Shown: piece by piece, positions 47,401 to 60,122 of the stretch
Position numbering within the stretch: position 1 is the first letter of the stretch
Layout: each line of letters opens with the position of its first letter
NCBI GenBank assembly: GCA_027422505.1
Contig: JAPQWV010001549.1
Location: forward strand, 1 to 64,000
DNA length: 64,000 nt
Direction: 5' to 3'
Source: Craterostigma plantagineum
Taxonomy: Eukaryota > Streptophyta > Magnoliopsida > Lamiales > Linderniaceae
Program-made: the position numbers and the translations under genes
The notes under the pieces: model-generated
Databases searched by the model: none
What the model was told of the DNA's origin: nothing
What the model saw: only the letters and a program-made list of their open reading frames with translations

Positions 47401-47771
47401 GGCGTAGCATTGGAGGAACTCCGCTGATCCCCCAAAATCTCACCGACGTGCTCCCCCACGGGGAACTTGACTTTCAAATGGTATGTGGAGGGGATTGCTC
47501 TAAATTCGTTGATGGCGGGTCGTCCCAGAATGACGTTGTAGGAGGAGGCGATGTCAACCACCAGAAAGTTGATCATTTTCACAACTCGAACTGGGTTTGT
47601 CCCCATTCCGACGGGCAGCGTTACCTCCCCCATGGGTCGTATCCCAGGTCCTCCAAACCGTATAGGGCGTTGGAAACTGGCCGCAGACCTGCTTCCAGAT
47701 CCATTTCTTAAAGCAATCCAGGAACAGGATGTCGGCCGAGCTCCCCCGTCTATGAAGACTCGGGAACACAT
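44484..47771 (-). pseudogene. Tat-like pol: protease, reverse transcriptase, RNase H, integrase
   Basis: From high to low coordinates: protease (about 47771-47400, VFIDGG... and SSYNVILGRPAINEF); reverse transcriptase (about 47059-46106, WRMCIDFRDLNKACPKDHYP, MPFGLKNAGATYQRMVDKVF, MEVYVDDMLVKS); an archaeal-type second RNase H (46011-45586, WRVYVDGSATSQKSGAGVL, SNNESEYEALLHGL); integrase (about 45400-44484) with an HHCC finger (HEGCAGDH...CNNC) and the catalytic blocks WGIDIVGPFP, LISDNGTQFCG and ANGQAEVSNR. Frames are broken at several points, so no full polyprotein is encoded as written. Confidence 0.88.
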
Positions 47772-48156
47772 CGTGTCCGGCGATATCGGTCGTTATGACC
47801 AAGGCATCGTTGTGGGGTCTGGTAACATGAGTCTCATCTTCTGGTCCAAACTGTACGTTCGCAATGGCCTCCGTGTGCCCTATCAGTCCCCACGACTGGG
47901 GTCCCCCTGTGGTCCTAGCGTAGGACTTCCTAGCTCGGTTAGAATCCCCACTGCTGGGACCTCCCACAATAATCAAGATAGGGGCCCTGGATGGTCCTGG
48001 AGGGCCTTTGTTTGCTGGTGGGGGCAACGGCCTACCCTTATTCGGGACAGGTCCCCCTTCTTCCTTTTCGCCTTTCCGGGGGCTGGGCTCTGGTCCCTGC
48101 TTCACGAATTCCTTCAAGTGTCCTGCCTGTATCAGCCTTTCTATCTCATCCCTCAA

Positions 48157-49770
48157 ATGGTAACAATTGTTAGTGTGGTGCCCGTATTCGTTATGGTAAC
48201 GACAATATAAATTGGAATAGGGTCGAGAAGGTCCTGCAGATCCGGCGGGAGGTTTTCTCGAGCCGGATGTCGTCCCGCCACGGCCAGGACCTCCTCCGGG
48301 TTAGCACGCAATGGAGTAACCTTCGTGGGGCCCTGGCCGGAGATCCCCAAGGCTCTTTGTGAGGCAGACGCGGAGGTGGTCTCACATGTCCTTGGCTTCT
48401 CACGGCCCCTTCCTTCTTCGGCATGGCTATCTGCTTCTCTTCTTGCGCTTTGGCCATCTTACTTTCTTCCAAGTTAATATATTTGTCCGCCCTCAGCAAT
48501 AGGTCTTCGAAAGTCGGCGGCGGTCCTCTTGGAGAGGGAAGCGAAGAAGTCCCCATCTCGAAGCCCGTTTATCAGGGCGCTGACCTTGACGGAAGGCGTG
48601 GCTGTCGGCACCTCTAAGGCGGCGATGTTAAATCTGCTTATGTAAGCTCGGAGACTTTCCGTTTCTCCTTGCCGCACTTGGAAGAGCGACATGTCGGACT
48701 TGGGCTGTTTCCTGGCACTGGCGAACTGGGTAATGAAATATCAACTTGGAATTCCTCAAAGACTTAATAGATCCAGGCGCTAGCTGGCTGAACCATTGCT
48801 GGGCTCACCAAGGTGGTTAGGAACACCCTAAACTTGACCCCATCCGAGAATCGTGGAGCAGGATGGTGTTCTGAAAGTGTAAGACGTGTTCCACGGGGTC
48901 CGTCGTCCCATCATACTCGTACGGCAACGGTTTGAAGTTAGATGAGACCTCCCCCCACTAGCAGTTCCTTCGCAAAGGCTCCCCGCTACTAGTCCTTCCC
49001 TATCTTTGGTGGCATGGTTCTGCTTCTAACACCGTCCACACCCCTGCTTAAGGTCCGCCAGTTGATCCCGCAGCTCCTTTTCTCTTTTGGTCCAAGTCTC
49101 CTCTTTTTCCTCTGGTGGTAGCGTGACCTTCTTCCTCCTTTTGGAGCCTTCTGCCTCTTTAACGGGTTCGGGGCTTTGCTGACGGACTCGGCGAGATCAG
49201 TGTGGGGGTTTTGACATCCTTTTTTTGGCTGATCTCCGCCTTGTTTAGCTCCTCTTCCTTTTCCGAACCTGTTTCCGCAGCTCCCCCACGTCCTCATGAT
49301 GCTTCGGAGGCTCTTCCTCCCTCCTTGACTCGTTCTCTGATCCGGACAATCGCTTGTCGTGTTCAGAGGGCGGGTATGGAGTTGTGGCTGCGTTTTTTGT
49401 TTCCCCGGTTACTTCTGTGAATTTGCCGTCGACTTGCTCGGTCTCGACACGCGGCTGGGTCCTTTTTCGTTGTCTTCTTTTCTTCCTCCTCTCACCAAAG
49501 TGCTATTGACAGTGTTGCGCACTAGGAGGTCCAACTGAGCGGACAGTCAAGGTAATCGGTGTTTCTGGCGATATCCACAGGAGTAGGTGCTGGGGTGGCA
49601 TCTTGCCTTGCTGTATCGCCCCTTGCGATCTCTTCAAATTGTGCGTCCAAGTTCTTCGGTATGGAAGAATCTCCCTCCATCAGCGTCCTTACGTTCCTTG
49701 CCTTATCCCTGTAACACAGAAACCAGAAAACCACACGAGAAATCTTTCAATGCAACCTCGTACCGACCTT
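48157..49770 (-). pseudogene. gag of the Tat-like element
   Basis: Fragments include DSSIPKNLDAQFEEIARGDT (about 49680-49620), a basic Glu/Lys stretch, and the gag core LFQVRQGETESLRAYISRFN with VSALINGLRDGDFFASLSKR at about 48690-48530, followed by ADKYINLEESKMAKAQEEKQ. It is heavily frame-broken, especially between 48700 and 49000. Confidence 0.7.
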
Positions 49771-49804
49771 GCTTAGAAATTTCACCACGCCCTTTAACTC
49801 CGGA

Positions 49805-49824
49805 TTTCCCACACGACGGCGCCA
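49805..49824 (-). other. Primer-binding site of the Tat-like element
   Basis: The minus strand beside the 5' LTR reads TGGCGCCGTCGTGTGGGAA. The first nine bases match the tRNA-Asp-type site seen in A1; the rest differ. Confidence 0.7.
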
Positions 49825-49826
49825 TT

Positions 49827-50552
49827 TGATATGGGGCAAACCCAATCAACAGTATTTTTTAAGTGTGGGGACTCTGAATATTTAGTTAACGGTAGATTGA
49901 TTATTATGTTATTTGCTAGGTACCGAGGGTTGTTGATGCTGGGACATAACAGAAAGAACACAGGGGTTTACGTGGTTTCGAATCCTCCTCGGATTCTACG
50001 TCCACGGGGCGCTGGGACTGTCTTTCACTAAGTAAGAATACATTACACACTCAGAAATTCCTCACCTTCGCTCCTAAAATGTAGAAATATGTTTAAGCTA
50101 TCTTAGAAGAAAATGATTGCGCGCACACGTTTTCGTCGAAGATTATGCCCCTGGAAAATATGCTAAGTCTCTCCCTTTATAGCAGCTCCCCGCCGGCCTG
50201 TTGAAGGCTATGTTCCAGCTTTTCCGAGGACGTACTACCTAAGGGTTGCAGAGGGAATGACGGATTGCTTGATGGATTGACCTCTGCAGTGGCTATAGTG
50301 GGACTCCAGTGATTTCTTCCTCTGTTAAGACAACACGTGTCCCTTTATCCCTTTTTCCTTTTCCTGCTGTACCTTTTATCTTGATACACGATGGTTCTTC
50401 TTCCTTTGTCCAGTTCATGCTAGTGTCCGTCAGGTCCTTGCGGCTCCTTCCCAGGTTTTATATCTTATCATGGGCTCTTCTTTATGGGCCTTGTTTGGGC
50501 TCTCCTTGTTTTTATTTTTCTCCTCTTGTCCCGTCTTAATTATACCATATCA
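49827..50552 (-). repeat. 5' LTR of the Tat-like element
   Basis: Pairs with 39875-40590 with about 10 bp length difference and scattered substitutions. Confidence 0.9.
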
Positions 50553-50568
50553 TATAAATGGAGAAGGG

Positions 50569-51020
50569 TAGTACTGTCAGTATGGGCCGCGGCACGCGAG
50601 CCGATTGGCGGGCGGGCTTCGATATTTTAGGCCCGTCAGTGGCCGGCCTCGACGGGCCAGTCCGGCGGGCACGGCTTTGGCGGGGCGGGGCGAGCTAGCG
50701 CAGGCCGGCGCGCCAATATCTTAAATATATTATTTATTATATAGATAATAAATATATAATTAATTAGGTAATGTAATTAATGATTCATTATTATATCCAA
50801 TTAATACCATATTTATTATCAACCACATAATTAATAGCATACACCATAATTTTTTAATAAATACCATAATTATAAAACATTATTAGTAAATTATAATTTA
50901 AATTAAAATAAAAAATATAAAAAATTATTTTATACCAGGCCCCCCAGGCCCACGACCCGCTGCGGGGCGGGGCGGGGCGGGGCGGTCCCCATAGGCCCGC
51001 CCGCCAAATTGACTGTACTA
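50569..51020. mobile_element. hAT-like MITE, GC-rich ends
   Basis: A 452 bp element. Ends are TAGTACTGTCAGTATGGGCC (left) and, on the other strand, TAGTACAGTCAATTTGGCGG (right). Flanks are 8 bp, GAGAAGGG and GAGAAGCG, a near-perfect hAT-size duplication. Both ends are extremely G/C-rich with GGCGGG runs around an AT-rich centre. Confidence 0.75.
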
Positions 51021-51073
51021 GAGAAGCGTGTTTAAAAATTATCAAATTTGTCTGTCACTAATAATTTGTTGCC

Positions 51074-51605
51074 TTAATTATTTTTTTGGTCTCGTAACTT
51101 AAATGGTGTGGCATTATAGGGACCGCTAATTTAGGATGTGGCATTATAGAAACAATATGTTTATCGTGCAAATAGACATTATACCTTATTTTCCCAAATA
51201 CATCACGTGCCACGGACATGACCGATTTGTATACCGGAAAACTGATGTGGCGTCAGACCGATGACATGCCCGTTTTTTGCTAATTTTTTTGGTGGACCGA
51301 TGACACGCCCGAGAAAGGCCCCACTCATTAAAATAATCCGACTTGGTGCAATGTCAGAAAAAATAAAAAAAATAAAAATCTCTGTAAAACAAGCATGCCA
51401 TCGCTAAAAAAATCAGGTATAAAATTGGGGTAAAATCAGGTATAGCGGTCATGTGCGTGGCACGTGATGTATTTTGGGGAAAAATCAGGTATAATGTCTA
51501 TAAATTTGCATGATTTTAAAACTTACCGTCCCTATAATGCCACACCCTTAATTAGCGGTCCCTATAATCCCATACCCCCTAAGTTCAGGACCAAAAATAA
51601 TTAAG
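51074..51605. mobile_element. Long-TIR non-autonomous DNA transposon
   Basis: Inverted repeats of about 190 bases meet near 51330. Shared blocks are TTAATTATTTTT-GGTC, TATAGGGACCGCTAATT, GTGTGGCATTATAG, AGACATTATACCT and ACATCACGTGCCACG. MULE-like in structure. No exact target duplication, no coding. Confidence 0.65.
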
Positions 51606-52307
51606 CCTAAATTGTTTATTAGAAGTTTACTCTTAATAATTTAATTTATTACATTATTAAATAAATCTTGTGCAAGTACATTAGTTAATAATCTAAAATG
51701 TTCTAAATTAATATGTTTGGGACACATTGTCTGGGTTAAACAAACTAATATTAATAATATTAATAGGCATGGCAAATGCCTAATTGACATATTCTTTATC
51801 ATTCTCTCCTCTAGAAAATGTTGAAAATTGACATACCTACATTGGAGCTTAGAGGATCTATTGATCCAGCATGCAGATACTATGTATTCGAGGCGCATGT
51901 ATAATAATCTCTAGCATTCTAACAATTATTCCCTGCGTTAATTACATTGATGAGTGCTTGATTCCATCCAGGTCCACACTTGTTTTTCTAGCCTCAGTAA
52001 AAAAATATTATTTAATTTTTGATCCACCCCAATTTTCGTTTATTACTTTTGACGCTCCGACGCTTAAGATACGGGTTTCGTCACTAGACGGACTGGTGAT
52101 CATAGTTTCATAGCCGTTGCATGAATATGCTCGTCATTTTTTTAATTTTCGCAATAAGACTCTCTATCCATTAGTTCTTTTACCGAAAGCCAAAATACAT
52201 TACCCACTAGGGGGTGATTTTCTCTTCAGTTGTTTGTTGGGAATGAGAGAGTGAATTCTCCAATAAGCGTTGGGACGAGTAAATCGTCTCTCTATATTAT
52301 ATTAAAG

Positions 52308-53123
52308 TGGTGTTTGTTCTGGGTTGATCCCCAAAACATCACCGTGATCCTTCTATCGCTTCCTAATCACCGCGTTTGTTTAGCGTGTGTGATGAGTTAT
52401 CACCGTGATGGAGGATCACTGAGGTGATCAAAATGGGGTGATATTTTAGCTTTTCGATCACCCCAAAAAGCAGTGTGATCCTCCATCACCGTGATGTGGT
52501 GGTATTTTCAATATTTCTTTGGACAAAACTATCTCTTAAACATTCATTCCTTATTTACCCTTACTCCTATTTTAAATTAAAAAACCAATATATGTAAATC
52601 TTACAAAATTATATTTAATACATAAAAAATATAAGAATTATGTTGATGTATTATAGGAAATACTCATAATAATAATTGATCAACCTATTAAAGCTTAAAA
52701 AATAACTATATTGAAGAATTATATAAATACTTATAACTAATAATTGGTTAAAAAATCTATGTTTAAAGCCTAAAAAATATAATAATTCTAATGATTAATT
52801 ATATAACATGCTTATAATTAATGCTTTAAAATAGTACTTGATTTACAAATATTAATAACTATCACGTTAAATATTACCTCAAATAAACATATTAAACACT
52901 TTTACTATATAATATACATAAGGTTAAATCTGACATTTACATAACATCACCCAGACATCACTGCGACTAAACAAACACAATTCCAATATCACGTCAATAT
53001 GCTAATGAAATATCACCCCAAACAAACACAATGATGACATATCACCTTGATCAACATTACGGTGATATCCACATCACGGTGATGTATCACCGTGTTGTTG
53101 GATCACTGGAAACAAACACCCCC
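52308..53123. mobile_element. Non-autonomous DNA transposon with TGGTGTTTGTT ends
   Basis: Left end TGGTGTTTGTTCTGGGTTGATCC and, on the other strand, right end GGGGGTGTTTGTTTCCAGTG. It is bordered by TAAAG on both sides. Both halves are rich in ATCACCGTGAT palindromes, and the centre is AT-rich without coding. Confidence 0.65.
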
Positions 53124-54707
53124 TAAAGGAGAGACCTACATAATAACTTTCTAAATCAATTGGTGTCTCAAAATATATTCTAAGAAATAACATTACATCA
53201 CTTATAAGCTTTAGCCTGCGGGGCAACCCGCCATATGGTGGGCCTTAAAAATTGAGTCTCGTTACGTCCCAACCGCCTTGGAAAACTATCTTAAGTTTTA
53301 ATTTTAAAATTTTAATTTGTTAATTGTATTTTAAGTGATTATGATATTTATTAATTATATTTCTGATAGTTATATTATATAATTTATACAATGTATGTGT
53401 GCCACTAGTTACTTATTTCATTAATAAATATGGCATTAAGTACAATATAGTTAATGAATCATTAACTAAATCCACTAATTTTTAATATATATTTATGTAA
53501 CCTAGTATATAATAAAATAATAACTACAATAGTTGACAGCTCAGCCCACGGGCTAGCCGCCCGCCCCGCCAACGTCCGCGGCCTGTTGCGCATAAAAATC
53601 GTAGCCCGCCCCACCCTTTTGGCAGGTCGGTCCACGGGTTACGGGCCTAATTGACAGCTCCATATGATTGATAAAAAAATTATGAAAAGCCCACAAGTCG
53701 AACTTTTACAACGAGCTTAGTTTTAGTTTACACAAGAGCTAAGCTCGGTGATAGTCATGACTCATGAGCTTTGGGTCTAAACTAATTTTTATCATCACCA
53801 ATCCACTTATCTGGTCGTATTTGGTTATAGTTCTCACATTAAGGCCAAGATAAAATTATTAACGATCAAACTCGTGAATATTTATCTCACTCATTTTAAT
53901 CGAACTATTTATAACCAAGGACGTAATAATTTAATGTCATGCTATAAAGAAAGAAGTAAATGGATTATTGTTAATTGAATTATAGCTATGATGAAAAAAG
54001 AGAAATAAATTTATGATTATAGTAAAATGCATGTTATTATCTTTAAATTTATTTTGGCCTTGACTTACTTACTCAATTGGGTATAACCGAACTCCCAACA
54101 AAATATGACATGTTTTATGTGTGTTTAGTGAAACACACAACATGTGTTTTAACATGACTGGGATATGGTGTATTGTGCCACATGTCATTTTTTGAGTGGA
54201 TTTGGGTTATACCCAATTGGAAAGGAAAGACAAAACATTCATTTTAATGGGGAATCTACATAAAAATACTCATTTGTATAAAAACTTGCAAGTCAGTACC
54301 CTGTTAATGTTTTTTTATATGTAGATACCTCTTAGAATAAAGTTTTTGCACATTGGTGCCTGATTCGCCGCAAGGTACATCATACAACATTTAGGTACCA
54401 TATAGAAACGTATTGTGGTACATAATACAGTGAGAAAATAGTACATTATTAACACATTAAGGTATCATTGAAAATGTATATGGTTACCATATAAACGCGT
54501 GACGTGGTACATAATACACATATAAAAAGGTATGTCAAGACTGAAAAATTGGTACACACAGTCAAACGGGTACTTACATAAACAATTTCTGACTTTGACT
54601 GATTTTTTATTGGATATTTATCTGTAGATTCACCTTATTTTAACCACGTTGGTTAGAACAAATATAACCTTTAATTTATTTTTTTCTCAAGATTTCGATA
54701 AATAGTA
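53124..54707. other. Intergenic DNA with small inverted-repeat remnants
   Basis: No gene. Three possible remnants: a GC-rich hAT-like end at about 53533-53665 (TTGACAGCTC at both edges); a 150 bp fold-back at 54073-54222 whose ends share CAATTGGGTATAACC; and a possible short-TIR element at about 54251-54632 with GAATCTACA ends. Confidence 0.45.
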
Positions 54708-55072
54708 CTCCCTTTGTCCCATTTGATTTTGGACATTTGATATTTGGCACACAAACTATGGACCTATTTTTGTTTATTAATATAGTACAAAATTATTAGA
54801 CATAACACATAACATTAAGGGCTGTTTGATATCAGTAGTTAGGGATTGCATGGGTATAAGTTATTCGTGTATAGCTATACAAAGATTTTGTTGATGTTGT
54901 GTTTTAACATATTTGATATGTGTGTATTAATTATTTGTGTAATGATATAAATTGTGTTTGATAGATGATGTATGAATTAGTGATACACACCCCATAACCA
55001 CCTTAGAGGTGAGTATGGATATACAAGGCCTATACCAAAAACCTTGTAGTAGACGTGTATAGCCATGCAAGC

Positions 55073-55612
55073 TGATAAACGTATCTTAATACGTTTATTG
55101 TTGTATTTATTTGGGCTATAATAGGATATTTTTGGTAATTCCATGCATTTCTTGGTTCTATTTACCCCCGTTTAAATATTGTAGGACCTTCGAACAGTTA
55201 TTGAGCGAAAAGGAACGAAAACGAGGCGAAAACGGTGCGAAACGGATCAAGTATGAAGCTGTCAGGCAACCTTCACGGCCGTGAACCAGCTCGCATGAAG
55301 CCGTGAACGACGGCAGCAAGCTTAATGATCATAAACTTCAGGATTCACGGCCGTGAATCCATTGCAAGTACTCGTGAATCGAGGCAGAAACCTCACTCAT
55401 CGTGCTCACGTCGTGAATCTCCTCGAGCTAAGCCGTGATTAAGGCAGTATGCGCAATATAAGATGGACTCAATGCGTCACGGCCGTGACTTAGAATGCAC
55501 AAGGCCGTGAACGAGGACAGAAGATCAAGATTGAAGTTCTGTTGAATGTCACGGCCGTGACTGTTGTTGCAAGAGTCCGTGACCTGTGCTAGAGAAGTCA
55601 ATATTTAGGGTT
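55073..55612 (+). repeat. Truncated 5' LTR of A2
   Basis: Starts TGATAAACGTATC and is similar to 58544 onward, through five of the palindromic modules. Similarity stops after AATATTTAGGGTTTT, so about 1.1 kb including the TATA box and leader is lost. Confidence 0.85.
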
Positions 55613-56091
55613 TTTGTAGTTTTCGTGACTTTTGTAGTTTTCGTGCGTTAATTTCGATTTTGGTGAGGAACCCTAATTTTCAAATTGGGGGCTTATCAAT
55701 TTAGGCCAATGTGGTGTTTGTCTTGCTCTTTTACGATTAGATACTTGCTTTAAACACGATGGGTTTGCTCAATTTGTTCAATTCGTCCATCAATTTTCAA
55801 TTTGGGACCATAAACCCTAATTGCAGTTTTGGGAGATTTTCGAAATTGTTGGCGTGATTGGTTGTTTTAATGGTTTACTTTGGCACTGATTCATTGTCTA
55901 AAGTCGAAGGGATGTGCTTGGGTGATCGGTATTGCGATTTGAACGAATATATTAGCATGTCTATTATGTGTTCGACGAAATGCCGCTTTGAATGTTCATA
56001 TGTTCTTGTTTTATTTTGTCGCTACGTTGGTCGAGTCAAGCTGTGTTGATTATTTTTTTCTCGCCAACTCACATTTGGACTTCTAGGTACT

Positions 56092-56951
56092 ATGGGCAAA
56101 AGCCGCTCCGCTGCAGGACGTGCTAAAGATTCGCGATCAACGAGTCGTCCACGTCGACGCCAAGGCACGATGTCACTGCTAGAGTCTATGGGGCAGTTTG
56201 ACGATGAGACACCAGGCCCGTTACAACAGACTAAAGGATAAGCAGTTCATTCCGACCGATCAGCTTGATCACGACACGCTGGCGAAGTATCACATCGACC
56301 AGCAAGTGGCCGGCTATGTGTCCCTAAGTGGATGGCTCGAATTCTTTCAAATCGACGAGCCGGCATACAAAGAGCTGACCCTGGAGTTCCTATCCACCTT
56401 CACCCACGAAGAATTCGGCGTGAACAAGATGACATTTCGGGCATTTAACACGGAGCACACGGTGGACATAGGCGACATCTGCGAGGCAATTGGAGTACCG
56501 GTGCCTCGGCATTAAACGCTCGAACAAGGTCTATGTCTGGCACGAGGTTTACCGTGGGCAGACGGACCTCGGCGACGCATTCCCTGAGCCACTAGAAATT
56601 GAGGGTGTGGGGCCATTCCCAGTTCACCCCAGACACTGCTGGCACTTCACATTCCTCCGGATATCACGAGGGCGAGTCGTCAGGTGTCGCACCTTACGCG
56701 TCAGCAGCAGACCTTCACAACACTGCGCCAGGAAATGCTACGCTACAATGAGGAGGCCATTCGACGCGATGAGGAGACACGGCGCCGCCAGGACGAGTAC
56801 GAGCGTCAAAACGAGGAAGCCCACAGACGCCACCGGAAGAGCAACAGCGCTATGAGCAGGCCCTTAAAGCCATGGAAGACGCGGTCAGGCGATCACAGGA
56901 GTCACTGGCGTTCCTTCGCCCGCGGCCACCATCGCCCCCACCACCATCTTA
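56092..56951 (+). pseudogene. Athila ORF1-type protein of A2
   Basis: ATG at 56092 gives a basic N-terminus (MGKSRSAAGRAKDSRSTSRP). A frame change then leads to RHQARYNRLKDKQFIPTDQL, PAYKELTLEFLSTFTHEEFG and IGDICEAIGVPVP, characteristic of the ATHILA ORF-1 family found between pol and the 3' LTR in Athila elements. The C-terminal part (about 56690-56951) is a charged coiled coil (RRDEETRRRQDEYERQNEEA, RYEQALKAMEDAVRRSQESL) ending in a proline tail. The family's function is unknown; it sits where an env-like gene is proposed. At least three frame changes break it. Confidence 0.75.
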
Positions 56952-58734
56952 GTGTCGTTTATTTTGTTATGTTTTTCTATTAGTACTCTTTTGTGATGAT
57001 CTAGTACTCATGTTACTTGTGATGACTATGACTCATTTTGTTATCTTTTATTATTTCCTCCGTGCGTTTAATTTTCTTTTGAGTGTTTTCAGGAAACGTG
57101 ACACGAATTCAGACTACGACTCAAAATATTTCAAAATCAGTTGAAACACCCATGTTCAACTACATCAGATGCTCGAGGCCGGATCACGCCATTTTTTTCA
57201 GGGGAGTCACGTTATTTTCAATTTTTGTTACCTTCCTTTTATTTATTTTACACGTTGGGGACAACGTGCATCTTAAGTGTGGGAGGGGGAATTTTGTTGG
57301 AAATTTTGTTGAAAATTTACGTGAAATTTTTTTATGATGTGCTGTGGCTAGTAATTCTATAGAAGTCTGGCATAATTGTTTGCGTTCATCTCAAAGTTGG
57401 ATTGCATACTAGGGAGTCTAGTGAGCGATAAAGACATGCATCAGTGATTTAATCTTTTCAGCATGAATAGACATAGTATTACTTTGAGAGATTCACACAC
57501 ATAAACCCATGTTTCGTTGTGAGAGTTTGAGCTGACGAGCTTTTGCTCATTTTTTCTTGATTGTGTGAGTAGTGCATAATTTACGTCTCTCTAGAACTTG
57601 CTTGTTTGATACGCATTGAAATTGCTTATAGTATGTTTTGTATGAATATGACGAAGGCATTAGGAAATAAGTCCACGGCCAAAGTTCCCGACCACGACTT
57701 ATCACCGTAGTTAACCACTTTATGCCTAAGCCTTTTTATTTCTTAAACCTCGTATATCATAACCCTCAGACCTAAATAAGCCTCCAGAGATCATCTGAAC
57801 CCGAGTTAAGCGGAAGTGAAGGTCAAATGTCAAAGTCGAAAAGCGCAGAGATGACGGCCCGCCGGAACGCGAACAGTTTGAAAAAAAAAAGAAGAAAAAA
57901 AAATTCCTGTGGAAGTGAAGCATGAGGAGAATAAGCTGCTGTGATGACAAGAAAAGAACCTTTCCTTCGATAATCTTCCAGTCTCATGAATTCCACATCA
58001 TCCCCTCATTTTGAGAATTGGAAGAAGAAAGGCTTAGTGGAACGCAGCAGAAATTAGAGGAAATGAAGACGACGTAACCAGAAAGGCTAATTCGTGGCGC
58101 GCTTTAGACAATGACATTAAGACCGACACGACTGCTACTCATATGTGATTCCACTACCACCTCATTACTATCTGAACCCATTTAACCCGAAAAAGACCTT
58201 CTGATTCATGCTAACTGCTTTAAGTAGTAGACGTTCGATTGACTTCCAAGCATATGGTTTAGACTAGATTATTGCATGATTTGAGTGATTCACCGATCTA
58301 TTAGCCTATACACTGAGTGATTTGAGTAAATCCCTGCGAGGTGTGGATCTCGATTAGTAGTGCTAAGGAAATTCATGTCGATTAGTGCAGATTATTGTTG
58401 CAGTCTCCATAATTGCTTGCTTGATTCCATTTTGTGTTTTCCATCTGCATTGGTGAATTGTGAATGGTCATGACACTATGTTGTTACCTTTTCATGCTCC
58501 TAATTTGCTTGAGGACAAGCAAAAGCTTAAGTGTGGTGCGGTTTGATAAACGTATTTCAATACGTTTATTGTTGTATTTATTTGGGCTATAATAGGATAT
58601 TTTTGGTAATTCCATGCATTTCTTGGTTCTATTTACACCCATTTAAATATTGTAGGACCTTCGAACGGTTATTGAGCGAAAAGGAACGAAAACGAGGCTG
58701 CGAACCGATCAAGTATGAAGCTGTCAGGCAACCT

Positions 58735-59200
58735 TCACGGCCGTGAACCAGCTCGCATGAAGCCGTGAACGACGACAGCAAGCTTAATGATCATAAACTT
58801 CAGGATTCACGGCCGTAAATCCATTGCAAGTACCCGTGAATCGAGGCAGAAACCTCACTCATCGTGCTCACGACCGTGAATCTCCTCGAGCTAAGCCGTG
58901 AATTAAGGCAGTATGCGCAATATAAGATGGACTCAATGCGTCACGGCCGTGACTTAGAATGCACAAGGCCGTGAACGAGGACAGAAGATCAAGATTGAAG
59001 TTCTGTTGAATGTCACGGCCGTGACTGTTGTTGCAAGAGGCCGTGACCTGTGCCAGAGAAGTCAATATTTAGGGTTTTAGCCGCCTTCACGGCCGTGAAG
59101 CCTATTGTAAGAGGCCGTGACTCATGACAGAAGGTCAAGAAATAGGGTTTAAGCCGCCGTCACGGCCGTGAAGGCCCGTTAAGTGGCCGTGAGTGTGCCA
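58735..59200 (+). promoter_or_regulatory. U3 array of TCACGGCCGTGA modules, 3' LTR of A2
   Basis: Seven modules of about 45 bases. Each is a palindrome (TCACGGCCGTGA, some mutated) followed by a half copy (GGCCGTGA) and often CAG. The last ends about 30 bases before the TATA-like box. Same organisation as A1, with more copies. Confidence 0.7.
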
Positions 59201-59644
59201 AAATTCAGTATTAAGGCCCATTTTCGAAGCATAAAAAGGGAGTTCTTTTCAGAACTCAAGGACAATTTCATAGGGACGAAAACTTAGAGAAAAGGAGAGG
59301 AAGAAGAACACTAGAAGTAGCCCCGTGATTCGGAGAAGCTCAAGGGACGATCCAACAACGTAGCCACGCATAGTCGATCAAGGAATGAGAGCTCCTCCTC
59401 AGAAACGCCAATTCACTTCTTAGGGAAGTTTTTATGAGTTCTCTATCCTCATTTTCTTTGAATCTCGTTGTTGTGACGTCCAATATGAGTAGCTAATCCT
59501 CTTGTGTGTTTGGGAGTAGATGAACGTTGGGTCATGTCGTAGTTAAGGCGTAGGATAATCGTGAACACGTGTATTCGACTATTTATCGTTCTATGATATT
59601 GTTTCTTTGTCTCAATATGTCTATGTGTTGATATGAATGTGTGG

Positions 59645-60122
59645 TACATCGTTTAGGGCGACAGCTAAATAACGATTAGGCCGTTCATAGACGTTAGGAT
59701 TCGAGTATATGGCGATAGCAAATACTCGATCATCGCCGTCTAGTAATCGCAAAACTTAGATTCCCACGAGCGTTTAGGGCGACAGCAAATCCGTGAGTGG
59801 GTAGAAAATTACTGCGATTTAGTCGATAATCATGTAGAAGCGATATTCCGTAGCCTTAGCCGACAACACCCAGCGGGATTCGAATCCCGAACACATATTT
59901 GTCATCTTAAATCATTTGTATTATTTCTAGTTGTACTACCTTAATCTTCCAATCCTTTAAGTTGCTCTGTTAATTTAGTTCGTAGTATAAACAAATTCTG
60001 CTATTTTATTAGGCTAAATATCGAGTCGAAAGGTTAATACTAGTATTCATTTTATTCCTCGTGTTCGATACTCGGGTATTCACTATAGCTATATTACAAA
60101 CGATAGGTACACTGCCTATCGC
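59645..60122 (+). other. Stem-loop-rich transcribed leader, 3' LTR of A2
   Basis: SL1 at 59648-59676 has ATCGTT/AACGAT arms where A1 has AACGTT/AACGTT. SL2 has CGAGTAT/ATACTCG arms with apex GGCGATAGC. SL3 has CCCAC/GTGGG arms where A1 has CCCGC/GCGGG. SL4 is CGGGATTCGAATCCCG and SL5 is CGATAGG/CCTATCG near 60100-60120. Stem changes are compensatory. Confidence 0.65.

Larger units (their letters stand above)
39875..50552 (-). mobile_element. Tat-like Ty3 LTR retrotransposon with an antisense extra ORF
   Basis: LTRs (716 and 726 bp) start TGATATGG and end CCATATCA. On the minus strand: PBS beside the right LTR, gag, protease, reverse transcriptase, two RNase H-like regions, integrase, a 67 bp minisatellite, then an ORF of opposite orientation, a purine tract (GAGTAGGGGAGTGG) and the 3' LTR. 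Dual RNase H, an extra ORF 3' of pol and tandem repeats in the 3' untranslated region are all known Tat-group traits. The target site is AT-rich; TATA on both sides is compatible with a duplication but not decisive. The LTRs differ by substitutions as well as indels, so this insertion is older than the copia one. Confidence 0.9.
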
